From an uncultured Enterocloster sp. (lineage in GTDB: Bacteria; Bacillota; Clostridia; Lachnospirales; Lachnospiraceae): a stretch of DNA of 55,009 nt. Under the pieces are notes generated by a model. It was not told the DNA's origin and ran no database searches. It saw only the letters and a program-made list of their open reading frames with translations. Positions 1 to 8,585 of this stretch are shown piece after piece (position 1 is the stretch's first letter; every line of letters starts with the position of its first letter). The position numbers and the translations under genes were made by a program. The stretch lies in the NCBI GenBank assembly GCA_944384065.1, contig CALWRY010000008.1:1-55009 (forward strand). Reading direction: 5' to 3'.

Positions 1-1151
1 GCCACGGAGCGGCCGTCGGAGATCTCAAACTGCTCGTCCCCCTTATCCTCCAGGTCCTCCACATGCTCGCCGATGCCTGTGCTCACCCCGGCGGATATCT
101 TGGTGGCCGCTATTTTCACCAGATTATCCCGCACCCGGGCGCACTCTCTGGTGGAAATGGTGATGCTGGCAAAGGGCATAAACAGCCGGTAGGCGCAGAC
201 CACCTGGAGCAGCTGGGCCTCATGGACATCCATGGGATTGATCCTGTCATTGTTGATAATGGGCCGCAGCCGGGGGCAGGAAAATGCAATCTCAGCCTGG
301 GGATATTTCTTCTGCAGAAGCCAGGCGTGCATGCCTGTGGAAAAGGCATCCTTCCTGAAATCGTCAAGCCCCAGCAGGGCGCCGAAGCCCACGCCCCGCA
401 TGCCGCCCATCAGGGCCCGCTCCTGGGCATTGACGCGGTAAGGGAAAATCCGCTTGTGCCCGGCCAGATGGAGGGTCTCGTATTTATCCGAGTTATAGGT
501 TTCCTGGAACACGGTCACATAATCCGCCCCGCACCGGTGGAGATAAGCGTATTCATCAGAGTTTAAGGGGTAAATCTCAAGCCCCACCACCCGGAAATAT
601 TTCGATGCAATCCGGCAGGCCTCCCCGATGTATTCCACCGTGGACTGGCTGCGGCTCTCCCCGGTGAGAATCAAAATTTCCTGCAGGCCGGACGACGCAA
701 CCGCCGCCATCTCCTTCTCAATTTCCTCCGGTGTAAGCTGTGCCCTGCGGATTTTGTTGTGGCAGTTAAAGCCGCAGTAAATACAGTAATTCTCACAGTA
801 ATTGGCAATATAGAGGGGTGTAAACATAGTGATGGAGTTTCCGAAATACCGCTCCTTCTCCCTCTTGGCACACTGGGCAATTTCCTCCAAAAGGGGCAGG
901 GCCGCCGGGGATAAAAGAGCGCCGAAGTCCTCCGGCGTCCGCCTCTCACGGGACAGGGCCCGGCGCACATCCGCCTGGGTATAATGGTCATAATCATAGG
1001 CCCGCGCCGCCCCCAAAACCCGATCCATAATATCGCTTCCGATGTCCTCCATCCCCGGAAGATAGGTCATGTGGTCAATCCGGTTTTCCTTCTGGTCCTC
1101 CCGGATTTTATCGCTTAAAATGCTCTCATTGATATGGTTTTCTGCGCTCAT
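1..1151 (-). CDS. thiH: 2-iminoacetate synthase ThiH (3' end cut by window edge)
   Basis: Radical SAM lyase that splits tyrosine to p-cresol and dehydroglycine (2-iminoacetate), the glycine-derived donor for the thiamine thiazole. The start is the ATG at 1151 (MSAENHINES). About residues 130-142 read NYCENYCIYCGF, the CX3CX2C motif that holds the 4Fe-4S cluster. 383 codons are visible, and the last residues (EQFEISDGRSVA) resemble the usual end of ThiH, so only a short tail should be missing. It is the last gene of thiS-thiF-thiG-thiH and follows thiG by 45 bases. HydG, the hydrogenase maturase, is a close relative, but the adjacent thiG, thiF and thiS point to ThiH. No thiO (glycine oxidase) is seen here, which fits an anaerobe. 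Confidence 0.93.
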   Translation of the reverse strand, partial: MSAENHINESILSDKIREDQKENRIDHMTYLPGMEDIGSDIMDRVLGAARAYDYDHYTQADVRRALSRERRTPEDFGALLSPAALPLLEEIAQCAKREKERYFGNSITMFTPLYIANYCENYCIYCGFNCHNKIRRAQLTPEEIEKEMAAVASSGLQEILILTGESRSQSTVEYIGEACRIASKYFRVVGLEIYPLNSDEYAYLHRCGADYVTVFQETYNSDKYETLHLAGHKRIFPYRVNAQERALMGGMRGVGFGALLGLDDFRKDAFSTGMHAWLLQKKYPQAEIAFSCPRLRPIINNDRINPMDVHEAQLLQVVCAYRLFMPFASITISTRECARVRDNLVKIAATKISAGVSTGIGEHVEDLEDKGDEQFEISDGRSV

Positions 1152-1196
1152 TTTCTGTCTCTCCTCCTTCTCTTCTCAAGCATACCCGCCTGCGAT

Positions 1197-1973
1197 CTAG
1201 TCCTGCAGAAATCCCGTCAAAGGCGAGGACGCGCTGGCCCCCTTCTCCATCACCCGGCCCAGGCCGGACAGATAGGCAGCCCGGCCCGCCTCAACCGCCT
1301 TGCGAAACGCCAGGGCCATGGCCGGCACATCCCCGGCTGTGGCGATGGCCGTGTTGGCCATGACGGCCGCAGCCCCCATCTCCATGGCCTCGCAGGCCTG
1401 GGAAGGCCGCCCGATTCCCGCGTCCACAATGATGGGCAGGTCAATCTCGTCAATCAGAATCTGGATAAATTCTCTCGTGCACAGCCCCTTGTTGGAGCCG
1501 ATGGGCGCTCCCAGGGGCATGATGCAGGCTGCCCCGGCATCCGCCATATCCCGGGCCGCGTTCAGGTCCGGATACATATAGGGCATCACCACAAAGCCCT
1601 CCTTTGCCAGAATCTCCGCAGCCTTTGCAGTCTCATAATTATCCGGCAGCAGATACTTGGTATCCCGCATAATCTCAATCTTTACAAAATCACTTCCGCA
1701 GACCTCCCGGGAAAGACGGGCGATGCGCACCGCCTCCCCGGCATTTCTGGCCCCGGAGGTGTTGGGCAGAATGGTCACATTCTTCGGAATATAGTCCAAA
1801 ATATTTGCCAGGCCTCCCTCATTTGCCCTTCGAAGGGCCATAGTCACAATCTGGGCACCGGCCTGCTCCACTGCGGCCTGGATTAATTCCAGGGAATATT
1901 TCCCGGAGCCAAGAATAAAACGTGAGGTAAACGTGTGGCCTCCCAGCTTCCATGTATCGTTTGTCATATTCAT
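1197..1973 (-). CDS. thiG: Thiazole synthase ThiG
   Basis: Forms the thiazole phosphate ring from 1-deoxy-D-xylulose 5-phosphate, dehydroglycine and ThiS-thiocarboxylate. The 258-residue TIM barrel starts [15 protein letters not shown], at the ATG preceded by GGAAGGAGAG. The frame stays open upstream to 2207, but that stretch overlaps thiF and lacks ThiG homology. SDFVKIEI at about residues 94-101 carries the lysine (K98) expected to form the imine with the sugar phosphate. Later family motifs are [12 protein letters not shown] and [19 protein letters not shown]. The gene lies between thiF and thiH and the length is normal for the family. Confidence 0.96.
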   Translation of the reverse strand: MNMTNDTWKLGGHTFTSRFILGSGKYSLELIQAAVEQAGAQIVTMALRRANEGGLANILDYIPKNVTILPNTSGARNAGEAVRIARLSREVCGSDFVKIEIMRDTKYLLPDNYETAKAAEILAKEGFVVMPYMYPDLNAARDMADAGAACIMPLGAPIGSNKGLCTREFIQILIDEIDLPIIVDAGIGRPSQACEAMEMGAAAVMANTAIATAGDVPAMALAFRKAVEAGRAAYLSGLGRVMEKGASASSPLTGFLQD

Positions 1974-1991
1974 TTTTAAGTCTCTCCTTCC

Positions 1992-2041
1992 TTTTTTCGC
2001 CGCGTATGTTTTTTCGCTGCATATGTTTTTCGCCGCGTCTG
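1992..2041. repeat. Three-copy 17-bp tandem repeat between thiF and thiG
   Basis: Three near-identical units read TTTTTTCGCCGCGTATG, TTTTTTCGCTGCATATG and TTTTTCGCCGCGTCTG on the plus strand. They fill much of the unusually long 116-base gap between thiF and thiG and end just upstream of the thiG ribosome site. Function unknown; replication slippage is the simplest origin. Confidence 0.75.
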
Positions 2042-2089
2042 CTCCTGCGGCACATTTTATTTTTGCGTGCAGATGGCGGGAATACATTT

Positions 2090-2755
2090 TCAAGCACGCT
2101 CTATTATCAGCTCTGCTGCCAGGTTCGCCTGGTGCGCCGCGCACAGAGCCACCCTGGGAGCCATCAGACCCGCTCCCGGCGCTGACTCCGAGCAGCCGTC
2201 CCCGCACAGATAGAAGTGCTCGGAAATTTTGCGTGTCTGAATTGCTTTGCTCCTTCCAATCCCCGCCATGCCGCTTGCGGCAATCAGTGTCTTCTCAGGA
2301 AAATGCTCCAGAATGCCATTCACCAGCATGGCCTTCTCCTCCGGCCGGTCAAAGGCCTCCAGGATATAGTCCCACTCCCTAAAAAGCTCGGGAATGTTCT
2401 CCTCCGTCACCCGGCAGCACACCGCCCGCACGTCCAGATACGGATTCACCTCCCTGAGAAGCTCCGTCATGGCCGCAGTTTTTTCCATGCCCAGATGCCG
2501 CAGAAAATACTGCTGGCGGTTCAAATTGGACAAATCCACCCGGTCAAAATCTACCAGCAGGATATGGCCCACCCCCAGTCTGGCAAGCCACAGGGCAATG
2601 TTGGAGCCCAGGCCACCAAGCCCTGCCACGGCAGCCCGGGCCGCAGAAAGCTTTCTCTGGACCTCCGGGGTATGGCGCTCAGAGAGCGCCCTCTCTATCT
2701 CCTCCCGGGCGGGAAAATGAGGCGCGCCGCTTTGGCTCTTCCGGCCTTCGGGCAT
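2090..2755 (-). CDS. thiF: ThiF-family sulfur carrier adenylyltransferase
   Basis: E1-like enzyme expected to adenylate the C-terminal glycine of ThiS so that it can receive sulfur. The 221-residue form starts at [10 protein letters not shown], chosen because AGGAGG lies seven bases upstream; in-frame ATGs at 2806 and 2830 are possible but have poorer sites. [20 protein letters not shown] (about residues 43-62) is the nucleotide-binding glycine loop, followed by [15 protein letters not shown], typical of the E1 fold. The length fits the short ThiF family 2 of anaerobes. It sits between thiS and thiG. Confidence 0.9.
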   Translation of the reverse strand: MPEGRKSQSGAPHFPAREEIERALSERHTPEVQRKLSAARAAVAGLGGLGSNIALWLARLGVGHILLVDFDRVDLSNLNRQQYFLRHLGMEKTAAMTELLREVNPYLDVRAVCCRVTEENIPELFREWDYILEAFDRPEEKAMLVNGILEHFPEKTLIAASGMAGIGRSKAIQTRKISEHFYLCGDGCSESAPGAGLMAPRVALCAAHQANLAAELIIERA

Positions 2756-2813
2756 CCAATTTCCTCCTGTCTGAAAAGGCCCTCCTCCCGCTTCCTTCCC
2801 TGTCATTTTCCTC

Positions 2814-3011
2814 TCAGCCTCCCCCCACAAAGCTCACAATTTCCAGCACATCCCCCGCTTTGAGCTCTGTCAGCCCGTACTGCGCCTTCGGCACAATCAC
2901 GCCGTTTTTCTCCACGGCAATGCGCTCTGTGCGGTATCCCTTTTCCCGCAGGTACGCCTCCAGCAGGACAGTCCCCTCCAGGGCCTCCTCTTTTCCATTT
3001 ACACGAATCAT
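2814..3011 (-). CDS. thiS: Sulfur carrier protein ThiS
   Basis: Ubiquitin-like sulfur carrier that delivers sulfur as a C-terminal thiocarboxylate to ThiG. The 65-residue protein begins MIRVNGKEEALEG at the ATG at 3011, with GGAAAGGAGG upstream; an in-frame ATG at 3044 lies inside the terminator hairpin of the leader and is unlikely. The chain ends VSFVGGG, supplying the Gly-Gly end that ThiF activates, with one extra glycine before the stop. It is the first gene of the thi operon. Confidence 0.93.
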   Translation of the reverse strand: MIRVNGKEEALEGTVLLEAYLREKGYRTERIAVEKNGVIVPKAQYGLTELKAGDVLEIVSFVGGG

Positions 3012-3029
3012 CTGCTGCCTCCTTTCCGC

Positions 3030-3084
3030 AAAAAAAGAGTCCACAAAGAAATGCGCCCGCGGTGGTGCACCCCTTCATGAACTC
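3030..3084 (-). terminator. Intrinsic terminator in the thi operon leader (attenuator candidate)
   Basis: On the minus strand the arms GAGTTCATGAAG (3084-3073) and CTTTGTGGACTC (3048-3037) pair over 12 positions, with G-U pairs only in this strand's RNA, followed directly by seven T (3036-3030). It lies between the operon promoter and thiS, just before the thiS ribosome site. A terminator in that position would control read-through into the thi genes. The loop holds GGGGTGC and ACCGCGGGC. Confidence 0.75.
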
Positions 3085-3204
3085 CTGTTCACTCTCAATG
3101 ATTCTTCTATGCAGTTGTCAGCATACGTTCTATGGCCGGGTAGCAAACGGATGCGCTGATACATCCAGCTCCCTTTGGCATATGCCCGCTCTCCGAACAG
3201 TTAC
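3085..3204 (-). promoter_or_regulatory. Structured 5' leader of thiSFGH, no recognised riboswitch
   Basis: The roughly 120-base leader begins just after the promoter. CTGTTC (3200-3195) and GAACAG (3090-3085) could close a domain that abuts the terminator. Inside are a GGCATATGCC palindrome, a GGATG/CATCC hairpin and a GGGAGC/GCTACCC pairing. I looked for the TPP aptamer (CTGAGA, ACCTGAT, GGGGTGCC in order) and do not find it. ACCGCGGGC near the end resembles the end of a T-box, but the TGGN bulge that pairs with tRNA is missing. The class is unknown. Confidence 0.4.
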
Positions 3205-3210
3205 TACTAA

Positions 3211-3239
3211 ACTATACGGCCTTTGGAGAAATTTGTCAA
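3211..3239 (-). promoter_or_regulatory. Sigma-A-type promoter of the thi operon
   Basis: TTGACA (3239-3234), a 17-base spacer and TATAGT (3216-3211) on the minus strand, close to consensus. It lies between the stop of the preceding gene at 3261 and the thi leader. Confidence 0.85.
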
Positions 3240-3260
3240 GAGCTTAAGCGCCTCCCGCGC

Positions 3261-4358
3261 TCACATCAGTCCCAGCCCCTTAGCCACAATCATAATAAAA
3301 TCCTGTACATTTGTGACAATGGTCGTGGCTGACAGACTGCCCCTGTCCAAAAGCTTATTCACCACGAATTCATCCGCATCCACCGTATAGAGGAACACCG
3401 GGCGCACAGTCCCGTCCTCCATCACCCGGTAGGAGGGCGTCATATTTCCCGTGGCAATGGTGTGAAGCATGGTAGCCAGGCAGATAACCGTGGTAGCCTT
3501 TTTCACCATGTTCCGCATGGCAGTCTGCCCCTGGTACACATCTCCAATCACCTCCGGCAGGGGGCCGTCGTCCCGTATAGAGCCCGTGAGCACAAAGGGC
3601 ACCTTATTTTTCACACAGCTGTACATAATCCCGTTGTCGATCCCATACTCTTCAATAAATCGAGGAATAGAGCCGCTTTTTCTCACCCGGTTGATGACGT
3701 CCAGGTGATTGTAATGGCCGTTTGGCTGTGATTTCTGGGTGTAAATATCCTGTCCCAAAGCCGTGTGGAACATCGCTCCCTCCAGGTCATGGGTGGCGAG
3801 GGCATTGCCCGCCATCAGGCCGTCCACGTATCCATTCTCCACCATAGCCTCCATGGCCCGCCGTGCGTCAGCGTCAAAGGCAAAGGCCGGTCCCATCACC
3901 CAAATCACATGTCCGTGCTCCCTCTCATAGCGGAGCAGCTCAAAGAGCCGGTCATAGTCCCTGGCAAAGGACGTCTCCCGGCTGCGGCCCTGACGGAATA
4001 CAAACTGGTCCCCCGCCTCATCCGCAGGATTCTCAAAGCCTGTGCTGTGAAGGTAAATTCCCTCCTCTGCATTCTCCGTTCTTCCAATAATCACCCGGTC
4101 GCCCCTCTTAAGGTTCCGATTCTCCACCACGTGAAGCTCCCCGTCTTCGCCGTACACCACGCTGGAATCCATGCGGCTCTCCTTTGCCAGCATCCATTGT
4201 CCCTGTATTTTAAAATATTCCGGAAACATGGATGTGCTGTGGTAGTTCTCCGGGGCCACGCCATCCGCTGTTACGATTTCCCAGGCCGCGTCCGGGGACT
4301 GAGAAAATTTATCCTGAGCGAAATCAGGCTCTCTGTACACTGGCATCCGAAATAACAT
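3261..4358 (-). CDS. LOR/SDH-domain protein, ornithine cyclodeaminase-like (TIGR00300 type)
   Basis: 365 residues resembling the TIGR00300/COG1915 family, whose archaeal members are NAD-dependent ornithine cyclodeaminases and whose domain forms the C-terminal half of cyanobacterial AgrE/ArgZ. The C-terminal 220 residues match by recall: VIWVMGPAFAFDA, DGLMAGNALATHDLEGA, NGIMYSCVKNKVPFVLTGSI, RDDGPLPEVIGDV, LATMLHTIATGN and LDRGSLSATTIVTNVQDF. The N-terminal 100 residues are the small domain that precedes the Rossmann-like part. GACAGGAGGGATAGA precedes the ATG. The upstream amidohydrolase stops one base before, so the pair is co-transcribed. Ornithine to proline is possible but unproven; the true substrate could differ. 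Confidence 0.82.
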   Translation of the reverse strand: MLFRMPVYREPDFAQDKFSQSPDAAWEIVTADGVAPENYHSTSMFPEYFKIQGQWMLAKESRMDSSVVYGEDGELHVVENRNLKRGDRVIIGRTENAEEGIYLHSTGFENPADEAGDQFVFRQGRSRETSFARDYDRLFELLRYEREHGHVIWVMGPAFAFDADARRAMEAMVENGYVDGLMAGNALATHDLEGAMFHTALGQDIYTQKSQPNGHYNHLDVINRVRKSGSIPRFIEEYGIDNGIMYSCVKNKVPFVLTGSIRDDGPLPEVIGDVYQGQTAMRNMVKKATTVICLATMLHTIATGNMTPSYRVMEDGTVRPVFLYTVDADEFVVNKLLDRGSLSATTIVTNVQDFIMIVAKGLGLM

Positions 4359-4359
4359 T

Positions 4360-5970
4360 CTATCCCTCCTGTCTGCGGTACACCTGCGCGCCGCCTATGT
4401 ATGTCTCCATCACCTGTATCCGGTCAATGTTCTCCGGATGTATTGTGAAAATATCCCCGTTCAGCACAGCAAAATCCGCCCGGTATCCCTTCCTTAGCAT
4501 CCCAGAACCGGCAAAGCCTGCGGCCTGGGCCGCTCCCCTCGTGTAAAGCGCCACCGCCGTGCCAATATCCACTGACTGGTCTGCCCCAAAATCCGTGCTG
4601 TCCGCTGCCCGCCGGGTAACCGCAGCCTTTAGGCCCGGAAACGGGTCAGAGGGCACCGGCCAGAAGGTTGCCGGGGCGTCCGTGGAAAAAGCGAGGGGGA
4701 CTTTATTCTCCAGCATCCGCTTTATGGGATAGCATTCTCCAAACCGCTCCGCACCCAGATTGTACAGGTAGCTGGCGCTCTCCGCATAGGGAAAAATTGG
4801 CTGGGTGACAAAGGCTATGCCGTGCTCCGCCGCTCTTTTCATGCTCTCCTCTGTGGGAAGCGTCACATGCTCCACCCGCACATAGGGAATCCCCTCTTCG
4901 GTCCAGGCTCTTTCTTTTGCCGCCCGATCAACCACACGGGTGATAGCCCGGGTTCCCATGGCGTGTACAGACAGTTGGCAGCCGTGGCTGCGGCAGAAGG
5001 CAATGGCGGATTCCAGCTGCGCATCGGAGCACACCGGAAGGCCGCAGTCACCCGCCGAATTCTGATAGGGACGATCCATCCAGGCTGTCCGTCCGGACAC
5101 GCTTCCGTCCCCTATGAGCTTTAAGCCTGCCGTAAAAATCTGTCTCCTCCTGTCCGTCCGCCCCTCCAGCCCATGTAAATCCTCCGGGTGCTCCGCATAA
5201 AAATCCCACATATAATAGATGCCAATCCGCTGGCCGAACCCCCGGCGCACAGCCTCCTCATAGACAGGCATGCTGTCGCTTCCATCCAAGCTCCCCATAT
5301 CGCAGATGGCGGTGATTCCCTGGGAAGCGAGAAGCTCCCCCAGCTCCAGCAGGTTTTCCACCTGATTTTCCCTGGACACAGCAGGAATAAACGGCGTAAT
5401 AAGGTTCCTGGCATTCTCCCTGAGAATGCCCGTAGGCTCTCCATTTTCATCCCTCTCAATCTCCCCGCCCGGTGGATCCGGCGTGTTCCTGTCAATCCCC
5501 GCCAAGCGCAGAGCCATACTGTTGACACAGCAGATATGGGCGCAGGTCCGGGTGATAGAAACCGGCGCATCGCTGCACCCTGCGTCCAAATCATAGCGGC
5601 TGGGCGGCCGTTTCTCTTTAAGGGCCTGCTCATCATAGCCCCAGCCCTCAATCCACAGGCCGGGCCCCTGCTCCCTGCGGCGCCTCCTAATGGCCTGCGC
5701 CAGGTCATGTAAGGAGCGGATAAGCGGCGGCATAATGACAATCTGTTTTCTGGAATCTGCCAGCATCACCGGATGCATGTGGGCGTCCACAAAGCCAGGG
5801 ATCACGGTGCGCCCCCGAAAATCCGTGACAGTCCCTTCTGCATAGGGCATATCTTCCCTGCGGCCCGCCCAGAGAATCTGTCCGCCCCGCACCAGCATAG
5901 CTTCCGCCCAGGGATTTTGCGGGTCCGAAGTAAATATTTTTCCGTTGATAAAAAGATGATTCCCTGCCAT
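4360..5970 (-). CDS. YtcJ-like metal-dependent amidohydrolase
   Basis: 536-residue amidohydrolase-superfamily (COG1574) enzyme. The start is ATG 5970 (MAGNHLFINGKIFTSD), because GGGAGG stands four bases upstream; a TTG at 6003 is in frame but has no good site. IPGFVDAHMHPV (about residues 70-80) carries the metal HxH. Further ligands and conserved parts are LSVHAMGTRA, VRVEHVTLPT and FSTDAPATFWPV, and GYRADFAVLNGDIF is the usual closing beta-sandwich strand. The substrate is unknown; relatives hydrolyse amides, imides or formamides. It heads a two-gene operon with the ornithine-cyclodeaminase-like gene. Confidence 0.88.
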   Translation of the reverse strand: MAGNHLFINGKIFTSDPQNPWAEAMLVRGGQILWAGRREDMPYAEGTVTDFRGRTVIPGFVDAHMHPVMLADSRKQIVIMPPLIRSLHDLAQAIRRRRREQGPGLWIEGWGYDEQALKEKRPPSRYDLDAGCSDAPVSITRTCAHICCVNSMALRLAGIDRNTPDPPGGEIERDENGEPTGILRENARNLITPFIPAVSRENQVENLLELGELLASQGITAICDMGSLDGSDSMPVYEEAVRRGFGQRIGIYYMWDFYAEHPEDLHGLEGRTDRRRQIFTAGLKLIGDGSVSGRTAWMDRPYQNSAGDCGLPVCSDAQLESAIAFCRSHGCQLSVHAMGTRAITRVVDRAAKERAWTEEGIPYVRVEHVTLPTEESMKRAAEHGIAFVTQPIFPYAESASYLYNLGAERFGECYPIKRMLENKVPLAFSTDAPATFWPVPSDPFPGLKAAVTRRAADSTDFGADQSVDIGTAVALYTRGAAQAAGFAGSGMLRKGYRADFAVLNGDIFTIHPENIDRIQVMETYIGGAQVYRRQEG

Positions 5971-6018
5971 ACTGCCTCCCTGCACATTCTTCTGTTCAGT
6001 CAATCTAACCCTATCTTT

Positions 6019-6047
6019 ATTGTGATCAGTTTCCCAGAAGATGTCAA
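6019..6047 (-). promoter_or_regulatory. Promoter of the amidohydrolase operon
   Basis: TTGACA (6047-6042), 17 bases, CACAAT (6024-6019) on the minus strand, about 50 bases before the amidohydrolase ATG. Confidence 0.65.
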
Positions 6048-6083
6048 GAGGGATTCGGTTTATATATCTGCCCCAAATATTAC

Positions 6084-6119
6084 GGCCGTTTCCGCTTTTT
6101 CATTTCAGCGAAAACGGCC
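6084..6119 (-). terminator. Hairpin after the efflux operon
   Basis: GGCCGTTTCCGCT and AGCGAAAACGGCC pair with a single mismatch around a loop of about 10 bases. It lies after the last gene of the MacAB-like operon and before the next promoter. No long T run follows on either strand (GTAATATTT on the minus side), so termination is probable rather than certain. Confidence 0.5.
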
Positions 6120-6194
6120 TCTTCATTGATTCAGATAGCCCAATTTTCAATCCTGAGCCCAGGAATCCGCTCAAGCATACTCCTGCTCAGCCTC

Positions 6195-7334
6195 TCACCT
6201 CATCAGCCCCTCCAGCGCCCACGCATACTCGTCCATAGCCAGCTGGAGCTGAATATCCGCCTTCCCCTTTTCTGCCGCCCGCCTCAGGTATTCCTGGCGG
6301 GCCTCCAGATATTCCTGGCGGGAGAGCATGCCCAAATCCCATTTATGGGAGGCCGCCCGCCAGGCCGCTTCCCCGGCGGCCATCCCTTCCGATGCCGCCT
6401 GGCTGAGGCTTCTGCTCTCCAGCGCCGCCTGGTAAAGGGATACGAGGCGGGCATACATCTCCTCCTCGCTCTGGGCAATGTCCCTCTGCCTGGCGTGCAG
6501 CTCCTTATTTGTCCCGGAAAAGGAAGCATGTCTCTGCTCCCGCAGCTCGTAATTATTCCCCAGGGCCTTTCGCTTGTCTGTCTCCGGCTGCATGGCATCC
6601 AGCCGGGAGGCATCTGGGATGGGCAGCGTGCCTATGTCTACCGCCTCCTCCGGCGCAAATCCGGCAAGAAGAAGGAGCTCTGCCCTTGTCCGCTCCATCT
6701 CCGCCCCAAGTGCTGCTGCCTGATTTTCCCTGTCCTGGGCCAGAAGCAGAGCCTCCTGCACCTCCTTTTCCGACGCTCCCCCCACAGCTGCCCGGTGTTT
6801 GGCCTGCTCATGCTGACATTTTGCAAGCTCTGCCTCCGCCTGCGCCGCCATATGATCCAGCTTCAATGTATTGTAGGTCCCCATCAGGCTCTGGGCAGTC
6901 CAAGCCATCCGGTCCTCCAGGCGGGAGAGCTCCAGTCTCTGGGAGACTCCCTGCGCCTGGCGAAGCTGCTTCTCTATATCCTTTACCGCGTCCTCCAGGG
7001 TGTCCGCCTGGCCCCGGTAGTGGTCCGCTCCTGCTGTATCCCCTGCGTCCTCCCGGTCTGAGGCCTCGCTCCGCAGAAATTTCCTCGTCTCCACCAAATC
7101 CGCCTCTGCCTCCTCAAGGGCTGCAATCCGGCTCTCATAGGGAATCCGCTCCATCTCTGTCTGGGGATTCTCCGCCTTTATCCTTTCCTCCAGCTCCTCA
7201 TAGCGCAGGATAAAACGGCTCTCCGAAGCCTGCGCGGCAGGCTCTGCCCCCAAGGCCATTCCGCTTCCGGCCCAAATCCAAAGTCCTGCTGCCAAAGCCA
7301 GCCATCCAGCCCTCCCTGCTGTCCTTCTATCCAT
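6195..7334 (-). CDS. TolC-like secreted coiled-coil protein, second copy
   Basis: 379 residues from ATG 7334 (MDRRTAGRAGWLAL), preceded by AGAGGTGATGGG; an in-frame ATG at 7367 lies inside the previous gene. A signal peptide (LALAAGLWIWAGSGMALGAEP) is followed by almost continuous helix rich in Glu, Ala, Gln and Arg, with the duplicated layout of TolC-type factors and the closing motif ASHKWDLGMLSRQEYLEARQ. It is the last gene of an operon with a MacA-like adaptor and MacB-like transporter, ten bases after a related gene. TolC channels cross outer membranes, which a monoderm lacks, so its job here may be a periplasm- or wall-side extension of the pump. Exact function unknown. Confidence 0.7.
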   Translation of the reverse strand: MDRRTAGRAGWLALAAGLWIWAGSGMALGAEPAAQASESRFILRYEELEERIKAENPQTEMERIPYESRIAALEEAEADLVETRKFLRSEASDREDAGDTAGADHYRGQADTLEDAVKDIEKQLRQAQGVSQRLELSRLEDRMAWTAQSLMGTYNTLKLDHMAAQAEAELAKCQHEQAKHRAAVGGASEKEVQEALLLAQDRENQAAALGAEMERTRAELLLLAGFAPEEAVDIGTLPIPDASRLDAMQPETDKRKALGNNYELREQRHASFSGTNKELHARQRDIAQSEEEMYARLVSLYQAALESRSLSQAASEGMAAGEAAWRAASHKWDLGMLSRQEYLEARQEYLRRAAEKGKADIQLQLAMDEYAWALEGLMR

Positions 7335-7344
7335 CCCATCACCT

Positions 7345-8543
7345 CTATTCTGCCGCCGCCAGCCCATTCACCGACCAGATGTAATCCTCAAATGCCTGCC
7401 GCAGGGAAAGCCCCGCCTGGTCGAAGGCGGCCTTCTTCCCCGCAGACTCCGCCTGCTTTTCCCTATATTGATTGACGGATATCATTCCCAATTCCCGCTG
7501 CATGCCTGCCGAAGCCATCTGACTCTCTGCCAGCTCCCACTCCATCTGAGCCTGGCTGTACTGCTCTCGGGCCTGCTCCAAAAGCCGATGCTTGGCAGAC
7601 ACATCTGCCCGGATATTCTGTGCTCCTGCCGCTATCCTTTTTTCCATTATCTCTCTCTGATTTCCCCCGGCGCTTGTATATTTCAGGCGGCCTTCATTGG
7701 CCCTCTGCACATAATTCACTGCTTCCGCACGTTCCAGGTCTTCCTCCAGGCAGATGCCTGCCAGCTCCTCCTCGGTGGGAATCGGAACCGGGCGAATCTC
7801 CGGGCTGGCATCATGGGCCCATCCCAGCAGCACGCAGAGCTCCCCCCGCAGAGCATCCTGCTCCTTTTCATTTGTATGCAGAGCGGCCCTGGCACTCTCC
7901 GCCTTTTCCCCTTCCGCAAGGAGCTCCGCCTGGGAGAGCATCCCAGCCCCCGCCCGCAGGGAAGCCGCCTCATACTGGCTTTCCGCCAGCGCGCACGCCG
8001 CCTCCAAGGAGGGACGGGCCGCCTCCTTCTGCCAATAAGAAATCATCTTTGTCTGGGCCTGCTGCACCAGCTCTGCCTCTGCCCGCTCATACTCCAGCTT
8101 TTTGATAGCGCCGTCCTCGTTCTGGGCGTCCGCCAAATCCTGATTCTGTTCTGCCTGAACCCGTGACAGAGCGGCCTGGGCCGCCGCCGCGCCGTAGCCC
8201 GGCTGGTCCTCATTTACAGAATCCAGCAGTTTGTCACTGGACTCATACATCTGGTCTGCCAGGTCCTGATAGGCATTTTCAAATCATCATGGCTCTTTCC
8301 CCTGTATTCATCATATGCCAGGCGATTGTTAATCACAGTGGCATTGTACTCGTGAATCAGGTCCGCCAGCTCCCCGTACTCCATCACATTGTCCCTAAGT
8401 GTCTCCCATTTTTCCGGCGGATAGGCAAACTCCGGGCTGGCACAGGCAGTCATGGGCGTCAAAAAAACTATGCCCAGCGCGCCGCACCACGCAGTGAAAA
8501 TTCTTATCCGTCTCAGCGGCTTTTTCTTTCCTTTATGCTTCAT
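7345..8543 (-). pseudogene. TolC-like secreted coiled-coil gene, first copy, broken by a one-base frameshift
   Basis: The first 87 codons, from ATG 8543, encode a signal peptide (IVFLTPMTACASPEF; the MTAC could also be a lipid-attachment box) and the start of a helical domain, then run out of frame after GKSHDD. The remaining 300 residues continue in another frame (ENAYQDLADQMYESSDKLLD to YIWSVNGLAAAE). Adding one T to the run at 8281-8283 restores one frame of about 400 residues that aligns in layout with the downstream TolC-like gene, including the matching motif REKQAESAGKKAAF. It may be a real mutation, a sequencing error or a phase-variable site, although the run is short. Confidence 0.72.
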
Positions 8544-8585
8544 AATATATTCTCCCTTCCTGCCCGCCGCCTGAATTTTTTCGTT

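Noticed and set aside
1-1151. HydG (hydrogenase maturase) instead of ThiH
   Set aside because: thiG, thiF and thiS are adjacent, and no hyd genes are present.
1134-1886. Long plus-strand frame opposite thiG
   Set aside because: Mirror of a GC-rich gene; no domain, no ribosome site, and thiG is certain on the other strand.
3057-3084. T-box in the thi leader
   Set aside because: ACCGCGGGC matches, but the bases before it (CACC) cannot serve as the TGGN bulge that pairs with the tRNA end. Kept only as a resemblance.
3012-3204. TPP riboswitch before thiS
   Set aside because: GGGGTGC is present, but CTGAGA and the downstream ACCTGAT/GGATAA parts are missing, and the order does not fit.
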